64,000 nt of DNA from Nonomuraea turcica (GTDB taxonomy: Bacteria > Actinomycetota > Actinomycetes > Streptosporangiales > Streptosporangiaceae): positions 62,001 through 126,000 of the forward strand of contig NZ_JAUZQF010000030.1 in NCBI RefSeq assembly GCF_030718205.1, given 5' to 3'. Of the stretch, positions 39,062 to 47,878 are shown piece after piece; positions within the stretch are counted from its first letter, which is position 1, and every line of letters begins with the position of its first letter. The position numbers and the translations under genes are program-made. The notes beneath the pieces were generated by a model. It saw only the letters and a list, made by a program, of their open reading frames with translations. It had not been told where the DNA came from and searched no databases.

Positions 39062-39290
39062 GTATCCACTACCCCCGGCTCCCGGCACCCCGGCGGGCCT
39101 GCAGTACCTTCTGCTGCATGAGCTTCAGGCCGATCGCGGGTGCCGGACGTGCCCATTCGACCGCCTGGTCCGAGACCGGCGTGTGGTGCGAGACGGGCGT
39201 GCCCGAATTCCTTACCTTCCTCACCCGACGCGCGGCTCACCCGGATGCCCGGCAGCGTCAGCCGCACCGGCTCTGAGGCGAGCAACCGTA
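39058..39290 (+). other. Possible iolB-like start followed by scrambled sequence
   Basis: An ATG at 39058 overlaps the aldolase remnant stop (ATGA) and begins SIHYPRLPAP, faintly like IolB starts. The rest of the frame (to 39276) is cysteine- and arginine-rich and fits no family. In actinobacterial inositol clusters iolB often follows the Cgl0159-type gene, so a deleted iolB is plausible but not proven. Confidence 0.2.
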
Positions 39291-40038
39291 TTGACCGTCC
39301 TCGACTGGGTGCTGCTCGCGATCGCGGCCTGTCTGATCGGCTTCGCGAAGACCGCCGTCGGCGGGGTGGCCAGTCTCGCGATCGCGGTCTTCGCCGTCGT
39401 CTCCCTGCGCGCGAGTCGACCGGGGCCGTGCTGACGCTGCTCCTGGTGGGCGACCTCATCGCGGTCCGGCTCTACCGGCACCATGCCGACTGGTCGATGC
39501 TGCTCCGGCTCCTTCCGTCCGTAATCCCGGGGTTGGCGCTGGGGGCCTGGTTCGTGGCCACGGCCGACCAGTTGCTCATGCAGAGGTGCATCGGGCGGCC
39601 CTGTTGGCGATGGCGCTGCTGCAGCTGGGCGGACGCCGTCATGACGGCAAGCCCGAACGGCCGCCGGGCCGGCTCTACGCCTTGGCAGGGAGGGCCGCCC
39701 CGTTCACCGTGGGCGTCATCGCGGGGTTCGCGACGATGACGGCCAACGCCGCGGGCCCGGTCATGACGATGTACCTGCTCATGGCGGGCCTACCGGTGCT
39801 CGGACTGCTGGGCACGGGCGCGTGGTTCTTCTTCCTAGTGAACCTGGCCAAGGTGCCGTTCAGCGCGGGCCTTGAGCTGATCGACGGTGCCACGGTGCTG
39901 CTCGACCTCGCGCTCGTGCCGCCGCTGCTCGTCGGTGCCGCGGTCGGCGCTCGCCTGGCGAACAAGATCCCGCGACGACGATTCGAGGACATCACCATGG
40001 TACTGACCGTGATGTCCGCCGCCACGCTACTCCTCTGA
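39291..40038 (+). pseudogene. TauE/SafE-family sulfite/anion exporter, frameshifted
   Basis: Three successive frames give a nearly complete protein. They are WVLLAIAACLIGFAKTAVGGVASLAIAVF (from TTG 39291), then RESTGAVLTLLLVGDLIAVRLY and LLPSVIPGLALGAWFV, then, from about 39590, AALLAMALLQL and the second half (FTVGVIAGFATMTANAAGPVM, WFFFLVNLAKVPFSAGL). The two frame changes, near 39410 and 39590, make it a pseudogene unless the sequence has errors. It is otherwise full length (~249 codons). Confidence 0.75.
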
Positions 40039-40100
40039 GCGGCGACCGAGGCCGGCAGGAGGGGGTCGGCAGATCCGCGGGCCCGCCTCCATCTATATGG

Positions 40101-40385
40101 ATGAGACCCGAGGAGCCTTTGAACCCCGACCAGCAGCGAGATTTCACCGAGTTCGTCGCCGGCCGCTCCGACAGCCTGATCAGGCTCGCCTACGTGCTGA
40201 ACAACGACTAGCACGCCGCCGAGGACCTGCTCTAGACGGCGCTGGCCAAAGCCGCCAGACACTGGCGGCGGATCCCTGACAATCCGGAAGCGTACGTGCG
40301 CCGGATCATGTGCCACGAACCGGTCGGCCGCTGGCAAAGCCGGCGCTGGGATCGCGAAAGCGTGGTCCGGGGGCCGCCTGCGTGA
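40101..40385 (+). pseudogene. SigE-family ECF sigma factor fragment with two in-frame TAG codons
   Basis: ATG 40101 opens RPEEPLNPDQQRDFTEFVAG and SDSLIRLAYVLNND, then TAG (40209), HAAEDLL, TAG (40233), TALAKAARHWRRIPDNPEAY and VRRIM. This is sigma region 2 of a SigE-type factor. Both TAG codons stand where relatives have Gln, so two CAG-to-TAG changes explain them. Region 4 is absent; after about 40360 the sequence passes into another gene fragment. Confidence 0.75.
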
Positions 40386-40560
40386 ACTCGAAGACGCCGC
40401 GCACGAGCCGATGCAGCAGCTGATCCTCCTGGAACAGCAGCACGAGAAGATCCTCGCCCGGCGGCGCCGACTCGAGCGCGACGCCGAGCAGGAACTCATC
40501 AGCTCGGCCCAGGTGGTGGCGACGACGCACGCCATGCTCCGGATGCGCCCGGGGCGCGAT
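40386..40560 (+). pseudogene. AAA-type superfamily 1 helicase, internal fragment
   Basis: About 55 plus-strand codons (LILLEQQHEKILARRRRLERD, AEQELISSAQVVATTHAMLRM) resemble the segment before the DEAD-like box in AAA_11/12 helicases. There is no start, no Walker motif and no continuation. It is squeezed between the sigma factor remnant and the opposing isochorismatase fragment. Confidence 0.4.
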
Positions 40561-40818
40561 GCGCGGGTGCACGAGCGTCTCGGGGGATTCTTCGTGAAAC
40601 AGCGTCCCCGCCCCGTGCAGGCCGCTGATCAACAGGTTTCCCGCTGCCACATCAAGGCCTGAGGCCCGGAGCCCGAAACGGATGAAGATCACCGGGATTC
40701 CGGAGGCTCTGGCCGCGGGGAGAACCTTCTCCACGACCGGGAGCACGCCGGCGGCGAAGGGGTAGTTGTCCACGATGCCCGCCTGCAGGTCGCCGACGAT
40801 GAGCGCGGTGGTGGTCAT
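40550..40818 (-). pseudogene. Isochorismatase-family cysteine hydrolase, 5' fragment
   Basis: From ATG 40818 on the minus strand about 88 residues match the first half of an isochorismatase-like hydrolase: TTTALIVGDLQAGIVDNYPF with the catalytic Asp, PVVEKVLPAARASGIPVIFIR, and a TLVHPRIAP segment. The catalytic-Cys half is missing and the frame continues through the antisense of the helicase piece. Confidence 0.65.
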
Positions 40819-41140
40819 ACGGCTCCTTGTCTGTCCGGCGCGCCATCGGCCATCCCCCACGGTCGTATCCTTGGCGCTGTTGTTGTCGATCTAGTACGAC
40901 GATAGTGGGACAGATTCGCATAAGGGCCATCGGCCGCGGCGCAGGCGGCTTGGGCGCAGGCCGCACTCTCGGGCGCTATGTTCACCACCACCAGCCCCCT
41001 AATCCGCTCAAACCACGATGGCACGAGCTCAAGGTCCGATGTCACAGGACATCTCCTGCGATAGCGATCGTTCCCGGTGGCAGACGATGTCGCTGAGAAG
41101 CGACATCGCTGGGGGCTTGCGGTCAGAGCGCCGGCGTGCT

Positions 41141-42010
41141 TCAGAAACTTTCGAGCGCATGTTCGAGGAGCGCGGTGGCCGCAGGGAGCGGGTCGGCCGG
41201 GAGGGCCAGCAGGATGGTGCGCACGGAGGCCGGTTCGAGGGGGATGGCGTGAACGCCAGCGTGGTGAGCGGGTAGGGAGAGCTCGGGCAGGATGCTCACG
41301 CCGAGCCCTTCGGCGACCATGGCGAGGATGCTGTTGGTGTCGCGGACTCGATAGTGGCAGCGCAGGCTCGCGCCTGCTTCCCGCGCGAGCGCCGTGATGA
41401 GCGGCTCGCATCCGCCCGTCGACATGATGAACGGCTGCCGGGCCAGGTCCGCGACCGGCACGGAGTGGCGTACGGCCAGGTCGTGACCGCTGGGTAGGGC
41501 GGCCAGCATCTGGTCGGTGGCCAGCGGGCGCATGACCAGATCGGGCACGCTGGCGGAGACGGCCCCGGCCGTCAGGGTGCCGATGTCGGCGGCCCCGGTC
41601 TGCAGCCAGTCGAGTACCTCCCCGTCCGACCCCTCGATCACGGTGAGCCGCACGTGTGGATGCGCCTCGCCGAACGTCCGCAGGATCCGCGGCAGCAGGC
41701 GGGCGTTGGCGCTGGGGATGGCGCCGACGCGCAGGCTGCCGCGGTCCTGCCCGCGCGCCGCGGCCACCTCCTGCTCCAAGGCTTCGAGCTGGGTGAGGAT
41801 GAGCGTGGCGCGGCGGCAGACGGCTCGCCCTGCGGCGGTCAGGCTCACCCCGTGGCTGCCCCTGACGAGCAGGGCCAGGCCGAGTTCGCTCTCCAGGCCG
41901 CGCAGCGCATGGCTGACCGCGGACTGCGTGGTGTTCAGCTCCTCGGCCGCGCGGGTCATGTTGCCGGTACGCGCGACCGCCTGCAGGATCCTCAGCTGCG
42001 TGAACGTCAT
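41141..42010 (-). CDS. LysR-family transcriptional regulator
   Basis: 289 residues. N-terminal HTH (TFTQLRILQAVARTGNMTRA, AEELNTTQSAVSHALRGLE) and a substrate-binding effector domain (LRVGAIPSANARLLPRIL, MVAEGLGVSILPEL). The ATG at 42010 overlaps the stop of the upstream amidotransferase gene by four bases, so the two are co-expressed, and LysR probably controls this very operon through the palindrome at 42756-42777. Confidence 0.9.
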   Translation of the reverse strand: MTFTQLRILQAVARTGNMTRAAEELNTTQSAVSHALRGLESELGLALLVRGSHGVSLTAAGRAVCRRATLILTQLEALEQEVAAARGQDRGSLRVGAIPSANARLLPRILRTFGEAHPHVRLTVIEGSDGEVLDWLQTGAADIGTLTAGAVSASVPDLVMRPLATDQMLAALPSGHDLAVRHSVPVADLARQPFIMSTGGCEPLITALAREAGASLRCHYRVRDTNSILAMVAEGLGVSILPELSLPAHHAGVHAIPLEPASVRTILLALPADPLPAATALLEHALESF

Positions 42011-42702
42011 AGCGCCGCACGCAGCAGTCCCACGACCAGCGGGTGCGGGCGCCCGGGCCACGAGCTCGTCTGTGGCACGAACAGTGTGGCTAGGTAGTAC
42101 GGGTGGTCGGGGATCTCCAGCACTCGGGCCTCGCCGGTGTCATCCACGCCCGTCACCCGCAGTCCGCCCTCGTGCAGGGCACTCTGGTAAGCCGGATTGA
42201 GGCCGAAGTTGCAGTAGTACTGCTCCTTGGCCTCGTCGCGCCCGTACACGTCGGCCACTTGGGAGCCGGGCGTGAGCGTGACGGGCATGGTCCGGCCGGC
42301 GAGCGAGCAGGCGAGCTCGGTGACGAACAGGCTGGAGGCGTAGGGGTCGTACTCGGCGTGCTGCGCGTCCTCGAACCGGAGTACGTGGCGGGCGTACTCG
42401 ATGATGATGTGCTGGCAGCCGCCGCACGTCCCCAGGGTGGGGACGCCGTGCTCGCGGCCGTGCCGAAGCGCGGCCAGCGCGCCGCACAGGCTGCGGTACG
42501 GGCTTCCCGGGGCGCACCACAGCACGTCCGCGGCGTGCACGGCGGACAGGTCCGCTTCGAGCGGCTCGGTGGCCAGCCAGCGGACCTCGATCTCGACCCT
42601 GAGGTGGTCGGCGGCGTGGCGCAGCGCATCGTCAGTGGCCACGTGCGGGGTGTATGTCTTGTCGTAGTCGCCGATGACCGCGACCTGCAAGGAAGGCTTC
42701 AT
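42007..42702 (-). CDS. CTP-synthase C-terminal-like class I glutamine amidotransferase domain protein
   Basis: 231 residues. It matches the glutaminase half of CTP synthase without the synthetase half: VAVIGDYDKTYTPHVATDDAL, VLWCAPGSPYRSL, and the nucleophile elbow GTCGGCQHIIIEYARHVL. This is the group known as 'CTP synthase C-terminal region-related (seleno)protein'; here ordinary Cys codons stand in the elbow and I see no in-frame TGA. The His/Glu end is IPDHPYYLATLFVPQ. The reaction is unknown. It is coupled to the LysR gene downstream. Confidence 0.8.
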   Translation of the reverse strand: MKPSLQVAVIGDYDKTYTPHVATDDALRHAADHLRVEIEVRWLATEPLEADLSAVHAADVLWCAPGSPYRSLCGALAALRHGREHGVPTLGTCGGCQHIIIEYARHVLRFEDAQHAEYDPYASSLFVTELACSLAGRTMPVTLTPGSQVADVYGRDEAKEQYYCNFGLNPAYQSALHEGGLRVTGVDDTGEARVLEIPDHPYYLATLFVPQTSSWPGRPHPLVVGLLRAAL

Positions 42703-42755
42703 GCGGCCACTATGCGGGGACGCCGGTATGAGTTCCAATACCTGATCGCGCAGAC

Positions 42756-42777
42756 GTCATGAGCTCACGCTCATGAC
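42756..42777. promoter_or_regulatory. LysR-type operator candidate
   Basis: A perfect 9-bp inverted repeat (GTCATGAGC, four-base spacer, GCTCATGAC) lies about 54 bp upstream of the amidotransferase start. It contains an ATGAG...CTCAT core with T-N11-A spacing, as LysR proteins prefer. Its position suits autoregulation of the amidotransferase-LysR operon. Confidence 0.65.
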
Positions 42778-43166
42778 AACGGCCGGGGGGCGGCGTTGTG
42801 ATGCGAGTGACCGCGATGTCCGTGACACGCACGCTACCGACGCCAGTGACCTTGCAACCTGGCTCTCCTCAGCCACCGGTCGCAGCCCCTGCATATCGAT
42901 GCTTTCCTGATGTCCTTGGACAGCGAAGGCGGCCCGATGTTCGGCCGTGGACCTGGGCGGGCCTGATTCGATGGCACAGGGCCGACTTCGCTGGCAACGG
43001 ACACCTGATGGTGGAGGGGAGGGCCTTTCCCCCTGGGTGCCGCTATCTCACCCGACATTCCGCGCCCGGCCAGCCCTCGAGTGCTGTCCAAATGTCCTCT
43101 GTCACTGAAGGCTGATCATTGTCACCGAAGGTTGATGACCACTGGTTTCGTGACACCGAAGATTGA
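42778..43166. other. 389-bp stretch without a gene; insertion-sequence debris at its right end
   Basis: No convincing ORF on either strand. GTCACtGAAGGcTGAT at 43101-43116 recurs as GTCACcGAAGGtTGAT at 43121-43136, and a looser ACACCGAAGATTGAG lies near 43155. Short repeats of this kind occur at the ends of IS21-like elements as transposase-binding sites. Confidence 0.45.
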
Positions 43167-43193
43167 GTGACGCGTCGCCAGTCGTCAGGAGTG

Positions 43194-43351
43194 ACGGTGG
43201 AGGAACTCGCGGTTGAGCACGGGGATCCGGCTCTTAGTTCGTTTGAGCTGGACAATTGGATCGACGAGTGGCGTGGGCTGGCCCTCCACTACGACAAGAC
43301 CCGGGAAGCTGCGCCGGACTCCACCTGCGAGGCCCCATCTTATGGACCTGA
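43194..43351 (+). pseudogene. Transposase (IS5-like DDE), 3' fragment
   Basis: About 50 codons in two frames. First WIDEWRGLALHYDKTRE, the WRGLATRYDK motif at the end of many IS5-type transposases, then after a frame change CAGLHLRGPILWT and TGA at 43351, matching their ESYLAGLHLRAAILW tail. The catalytic core is absent. No terminal repeats could be paired. Confidence 0.55.
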
Positions 43352-43416
43352 AGTCTCGAACCTGCCTAAAGATCCGGCCTCAGAACAGGCCCTACCAGGC
43401 TCGAAGGTTCGCTCAG

Positions 43417-43719
43417 CTAGTCGTCGCGCCCTTTTCGGCGGATTTTGATCGTACGCATGTCCGTCACCGCGACCTGCAAGATCTCGTGCGCGTACCCGTG
43501 CGCCTCCAGTGCGGCCAACGCATGTAGGGCGGCGTCGTCCTCGTCGTCGTCTGGCCCGGCGGGCACCTGGCAGCGGAAGGTGAAGGCCGATACGCTCGCG
43601 TCGTGAGTGAACGCGCCCACTTCGGTGTAGGCGGCGCCGCTTCCCGCTATCACGGCGGCCCGGCCGGCATCGTCGAGCCCCTTGAACTTGCCTCTGATCG
43701 TCACTCTGAACACGGTCAT
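43417..43719 (-). CDS. DUF6204 family protein
   Basis: 100 residues: FRVTIRGKFKGLDDAGRAAVI, FTFRCQVPAG and ALAALEAHGYAHEIL. It fits a small actinobacterial family (DUF6204) of unknown function with a ferredoxin-like pattern. The start overlaps the TetR gene stop by four bases, so it is made together with that regulator and is likely part of its response. Confidence 0.7.
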   Translation of the reverse strand: MTVFRVTIRGKFKGLDDAGRAAVIAGSGAAYTEVGAFTHDASVSAFTFRCQVPAGPDDDEDDAALHALAALEAHGYAHEILQVAVTDMRTIKIRRKGRDD

Positions 43720-44354
43720 TCCTCTCGTACGGCATAGCCCAGGACTCGCTCACCGAGCAGGCTCTCCACGATGTCCAGCAGTTCGAGGACGGCCTCGGCG
43801 ATCGTGTCGGGAAGCTCGCCCGCCGCCGTTCGCCTTCCGATCTCGGTCATGACCAGTGCGTGCAGGCAGCCGATGTGCCAGGCGACCGCGCGCGGCAGCG
43901 GATCGTACTCGGATGCGTCAGTCTCCTCGGCGAGCACAACTGTCAGCGCGTCCGTCATCTGGCGGCCGAGGTCCTCCAGTCGGGCGGACAGCGTGGGCGC
44001 GGCTCGCATCATCTCCAGTACGCTTCCGAATCCGGCGCTCAGCCCGACGCGGCGATCGCGGCCGCGCACCTCCTCCCGAAGGCGCGCCAGCACCGCGCCC
44101 GCCGCGGACTCCCCAGGCCGACGCTGCCGCACGATGTCGGCCAGCCGCTGCGGGGAGGCCTCCTCCTGCGGCAGGGCAAGATCCTCCTTGGATTCGAAGT
44201 AGTTGTAGACGGTGTTGACCGACACCTCGGCGGCCGACGCGACCTCGGCGATCGTCACGTTCTCGAAGCCGCGCTCCACGAACAGACCGATGGCCACCTC
44301 GGAGATACGCTGCCGAGTTTGCCGCTTCTTGCGCTCCCGCAGTCCTTCCTGCAT
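43716..44354 (-). CDS. TetR-family transcriptional regulator
   Basis: 212 residues. HTH at about residues 9-55 (RQTRQRISEVAIGLFVERGF, VTIAEVASAAEVSVNTVYNYF, SKEDLAL) and a helical ligand domain. It is divergent from the DinB gene at 44429 with ~75 bp between and coupled to DUF6204, so it probably regulates both directions. Confidence 0.9.
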   Translation of the reverse strand: MQEGLRERKKRQTRQRISEVAIGLFVERGFENVTIAEVASAAEVSVNTVYNYFESKEDLALPQEEASPQRLADIVRQRRPGESAAGAVLARLREEVRGRDRRVGLSAGFGSVLEMMRAAPTLSARLEDLGRQMTDALTVVLAEETDASEYDPLPRAVAWHIGCLHALVMTEIGRRTAAGELPDTIAEAVLELLDIVESLLGERVLGYAVREE

Positions 44355-44428
44355 AAGAGGAATCTACTGCAAAACCTAAGCCGACTGCATCTTTGCAATG
44401 GGCTGCAGGTTTCTGTCATGATCAACCA

Positions 44429-44956
44429 ATGCATGTATCCCGATGTGAGCTGCTGCGCTGGCAGTTCGACTTGACCTGGTCGCTGTTCGATTACCACCTG
44501 GAGCGGCTGGAGCCTGCGGACTTCCTGTGGGAGCCCGCTTCCCGCTGCTGGACTGTGCGTCCGGACGTCGCGGGGACCTGGGTGCCTGACTGGGCGGAGA
44601 TCGAGCCCGACCCCGTCCCGGTTCCCACGATCGGTTGGGTGAGCTGGCATATCGGCTGGTGGTGGAGCGTGACTATCGATCACGCTCAGGGCCGGACACC
44701 GCGGGAGAGGGCCGAGATCGCTTGGCCAGGTGATGGAAGGACCGCCATCGAGTGGTTGCGCAGCCTCCGTGAGGACTGGTTGGCGGTGCTGGATCGCCTC
44801 ACCGACGCCGACTTGGACGCCACGGCCCCCGCCTTCCCATGGCCAAGGGACTCCAAGCACACCGTCGCCCATATGGTCGCCTGGGTGAATTCCGAGCTGA
44901 TGAAGAACGTCACTGAGATTGGTCAGCTTCGGCTGTTGCGGGCCGCTTCGGGGTGA
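44429..44956 (+). CDS. DinB-superfamily protein
   Basis: 175 residues forming the four-helix DinB pattern: LRWQFDLTWSLFDYHLERL, a second helix with VSWHIGWWWSVTIDH (metal His), and KHTVAHMVAWVNSELMKN with the third His. Such proteins are often thiol-dependent (mycothiol or bacillithiol) transferases, though for this subgroup the activity is untested. The upstream frame to 44393 lacks a ribosome site, so the ATG at 44429 is used. Confidence 0.8.
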   Translation: MHVSRCELLRWQFDLTWSLFDYHLERLEPADFLWEPASRCWTVRPDVAGTWVPDWAEIEPDPVPVPTIGWVSWHIGWWWSVTIDHAQGRTPRERAEIAWPGDGRTAIEWLRSLREDWLAVLDRLTDADLDATAPAFPWPRDSKHTVAHMVAWVNSELMKNVTEIGQLRLLRAASG

Positions 44957-45204
44957 GGTGAGCGATTCGGGACCGAGACAGGCGAGAGTCTGGTCGGCGA
45001 CTCTCGTCAGGACTGCACAAGTGATCATTAGGTGGCCCGCCTCAGCGCGCAGGGCAGGTGGGCGTAGAGGTGTTCGATCTCGACGTCGCGGCCGTTGTCG
45101 ACTAGGACGACGTTCTCGTTGGCTCACTGGTTGTACAGGGTTGGTCAGGCCGCTGCTTGTTCTTAAGAAATCTGGAGCGATCTCGCAAGCGCCAAGGTTA
45201 AAGA

Positions 45205-46179
45205 TCAAGTTGGCGGAGCGGTGCGGCGGAGCCGTACCACCACAAAGGCGAGCAGCCCGAGGGCGGCCAGCGCGAAGACCGCGTTGCCGATGAGGTCCAC
45301 ATTCGCAGGCGCTGGGAAACTCGGCGGCTGAGGGAAGCCGTGCCACGCGTAGGTGACCAGGCCGGCAGCGCCCAGGGAGAACCTGTGCCAGGGTCCCCAG
45401 CCCATGCGCCGGGACCAGCGCAGGATGAGCAGCGTCATCGTGGCGTAGAGCGCGAGGTAGAAGCCGACCGTGATCCACGCGGGCACGATGGACTGCAGCT
45501 TGCCCGCCATGGTGGGGAGCCAGAACGCCAGCCCGGCCGCGATGGTGATAGCGAAGACGGTCCACGGGCTGGCCGGCGTGGCCGGGAGGAGGGGGCGGCG
45601 GAATCGAACGGACAGGAACGCGGCGATGATCAGGGCGACGGCAGTGATCAGTGTCCAGGTGATCTGAGCGGCCGACAACGGGTAGATGGCCGCACTTGCC
45701 AGGGCGATGGGCACCGCGCCGCCCAGCAGGAACAGGACGGCTGACACGGTGAGGCCGACCTTGCCGAGCCAGGGCGTGTCCGACCGGCGTGAGCCCGCCT
45801 CTACTATCGAGATCGGCACCGCGATGCTCCACACCCCATGGATGGCCAGAACGAACACGGTCCAGTGCGCGCCGATGCCCAGTGCCGGAATGAACCCATA
45901 GTCGAGCAACCGCAACCCGACATAGTCGGGATTGAACAGTGACTGGGTGAGCAGGCCCTCCTCGATCACGGCATAGGCGAGCCCGAGCAGGATGATCCCC
46001 GGCCACCCCAGCCGCCATCGGCGGGCGACCTCACGGATCAGTAGCGCGCCACCGCCATAGAGCGGAATCAGCCCGATGATCATCGGTAGGGCGTTGAAGG
46101 CGATGTTGCCGAGCAGGTACTCGCCGACCAGCGGCGCGAGAACCAGCAGGCCAAGTGCTGGAAGAATGCGTTTGAACAC
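45205..46179 (-). CDS. Polytopic membrane protein of unknown function in the P450/ABC operon
   Basis: 324 residues with roughly nine hydrophobic segments (LPALGLLVLAPLVGEYLLG, IALASAAIYPL, WTLITAVALIIAAFL, LIGNAVFALAALGLLAFVVV). One loop carries AVIEEGLLTQSLF, which recalls the EE motif of CPBP intramembrane proteases, but the later His motifs are not convincing. GTG 46179 is preceded by TGAGGA. It is eight bases after the ABC permease, so it works with that exporter. Confidence 0.6.
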   Translation of the reverse strand: MFKRILPALGLLVLAPLVGEYLLGNIAFNALPMIIGLIPLYGGGALLIREVARRWRLGWPGIILLGLAYAVIEEGLLTQSLFNPDYVGLRLLDYGFIPALGIGAHWTVFVLAIHGVWSIAVPISIVEAGSRRSDTPWLGKVGLTVSAVLFLLGGAVPIALASAAIYPLSAAQITWTLITAVALIIAAFLSVRFRRPLLPATPASPWTVFAITIAAGLAFWLPTMAGKLQSIVPAWITVGFYLALYATMTLLILRWSRRMGWGPWHRFSLGAAGLVTYAWHGFPQPPSFPAPANVDLIGNAVFALAALGLLAFVVVRLRRTAPPT

Positions 46180-46187
46180 GTCTGTCC

Positions 46188-46946
46188 TCACCGGTTGTAG
46201 AGCCTGCGTGCCCACAGGTATCCGCCCAGCGCGATGGCCGCGCTCCAGAGTGCCGCCGCCGCGAAGCTGGATCCCGCGGGCTCCCCGGCCAGTAGCGCGC
46301 GCAGGGTTTCGATGACCGGTGTGAACGGCTGGTGTTCGGCGAACCAGCGCAGCGGGCCCGGCATCGACTCCGGCGGGACTACGCCGCTGCCCAGGAACGG
46401 CAGCAGCATCAGCGGCATCGGCAGGTTGCTGGCCGTGGCCACGTTCTTGGTGACCATGCCCAGCGCGGCCGACAGCCAGGTGATGGCGAAGGTGACCATC
46501 GCCAGGACCCCCACCACCCCGAGCCAGTCCAGCGCGGAGGCAGCGGGGCGGAAGCCGATCAGCAGGGCCGTCAGCGTCACCGCCGTGATGGCGATGAAGT
46601 TCTGGACCAGCGCGCCGAGCACGTGCCCGGTCAGGACCGAGACGCGGGCGATGGCCATGGTCTTGAATCTGGCGACGATGCCCTCGGTCATGTCCACGGC
46701 CACCGAGATCGCTGTCCCCTGCGCGGCGCTCGCGATCGTCGTGATCATGATGCCGGGGGTGATGTAAGCGGCGTAGGCGGCGCGGTCGCCGCCGATCCCG
46801 GCGCCCATGATGCCGCCGAGGACGTAGACGAACAGCAGCAGGAGCACCACTGGCACGCCCGCGTAGGTGAGGATCAGTGTGGGGTAACGCCACATGTGCC
46901 TGATCTGGCGGCGCAGCATCGTCGCGGAGTCGGTGATCGCTCTCAT
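46188..46946 (-). CDS. ABC-2 type transporter permease (DrrB-like)
   Basis: 252 residues with six hydrophobic segments and the ABC2 signature GVVPPESMPGPLRWFAEHQPFTP near the end. The N-terminus MLRRQIRHMWRYPTLIL is typical of DrrB/daunorubicin-exporter permeases. Its ATG overlaps the stop of the ATPase (ATGA). It forms the membrane part of an exporter for a drug-like or lipid molecule. Confidence 0.88.
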   Translation of the reverse strand: MRAITDSATMLRRQIRHMWRYPTLILTYAGVPVVLLLLFVYVLGGIMGAGIGGDRAAYAAYITPGIMITTIASAAQGTAISVAVDMTEGIVARFKTMAIARVSVLTGHVLGALVQNFIAITAVTLTALLIGFRPAASALDWLGVVGVLAMVTFAITWLSAALGMVTKNVATASNLPMPLMLLPFLGSGVVPPESMPGPLRWFAEHQPFTPVIETLRALLAGEPAGSSFAAAALWSAAIALGGYLWARRLYNR

Positions 46947-47878
46947 CGGGAGGACTCCTCGGTCAGGGTGAGGAAGACGTCGTCCAGGTCGGGTGTGTGC
47001 ACCGACAGCTCGGCGACGTCGATGGCCTGTGCGTCGAGCCATTCCAGGAGTTTGCGCAGCGTGCTGACGCCGGTGTCGGGGATCTGCACCGTGAGGGACT
47101 CCTCGTCGCGCGAGGTGGCCCTCAGGTGGGAGGCCGCCCTGAGGTAACCGTCGGGGTCGGCGAAGCGTACGACGATGTGGCCGCCGGGGACCATTCGCTT
47201 GAGCTCCTCAGGGGTGCCTTCGGCCACCAGCCGGCCCTGGCTGAGCAGCGCGATGCGGTCGGCGAGTTCGTCGGCCTCCTCCAGGTATTGGGTGGTCAGG
47301 AAGATGGTCACGCCGTCCTGCTGGACGAGGTCGCGGACGATCTGCCACATGGTGCGGCGGCTGCGCGGGTCCAGGCCTGTGGTCGGTTCGTCGAGGAAGA
47401 TGAGCTTGGGCGTGCCGACCATGGTCATGGCGAGGTCGAGCCGGCGGCGCATGCCGCCGGAGTAGGTGACCGCGGCCTTGCGCGCGGCGTCGGTGAGGTC
47501 GAAGCGCTCCAGCAGTTCGCGGACGCGCCTACGGCCCTTGGCGCGGCCGAGGTGGAGCAGGTCGGCCATGAGTCGCAGGTTCTCCTCGCCGGTGAGGAAG
47601 CTGTCGACCGCGGAGAACTGGCCGGTGACGCCGATCGCGGCACGCACCTTGTCGGGTTCCTTGGCCAGGTCGTGCCCGGCCACCCAGATCTCGCCCGCGT
47701 CGGCCTTGATCAGGGTGGACAGGATCTGCACTGTGGTGGTCTTGCCCGCGCCGTTGGGGCCGAGCAGCGAGAAGACGGTGCCCTGCGGGATGGTGAGGTC
47801 GATGTCGTCCAGGACGCGGTGGGCGCCGTAGGACTTACGCAGCCCCGTCACCGAGACGAAGGTTCGCATCGCGTTCAC
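46943..47878 (-). CDS. ABC transporter ATP-binding protein (DrrA-like)
   Basis: 311 residues: Walker A GPNGAGKTT (residues 40-48), signature YSGGMRRRLDLA, Walker B LIFLDEPTTGLD and a C-terminal DrrA1-type extension (LSVHTPDLDDVFLTLT). GTG 47878 overlaps the P450 stop (GTGA); an ATG at 47869 is an alternative start. It powers the permease at 46188-46946. The close coupling to a P450 suggests that the exported compound is oxidised by it or induces it. Confidence 0.9.
   Translation of the reverse strand: MNAMRTFVSVTGLRKSYGAHRVLDDIDLTIPQGTVFSLLGPNGAGKTTTVQILSTLIKADAGEIWVAGHDLAKEPDKVRAAIGVTGQFSAVDSFLTGEENLRLMADLLHLGRAKGRRRVRELLERFDLTDAARKAAVTYSGGMRRRLDLAMTMVGTPKLIFLDEPTTGLDPRSRRTMWQIVRDLVQQDGVTIFLTTQYLEEADELADRIALLSQGRLVAEGTPEELKRMVPGGHIVVRFADPDGYLRAASHLRATSRDEESLTVQIPDTGVSTLRKLLEWLDAQAIDVAELSVHTPDLDDVFLTLTEESSR

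Noticed and set aside
42007-42702. Selenocysteine in the amidotransferase-like protein
   Set aside because: The family includes selenoproteins, but the elbow here has ordinary TGC/TGT cysteine codons and there is no internal TGA.
45028-45123. Minus-strand tail of about 31 codons (VVLVDNGRDVEIEHLYAHLP) before the membrane protein stop region
   Set aside because: Possibly a remnant of some gene, but no family was recognised and it has an in-frame stop just upstream, so it is not listed as a gene.
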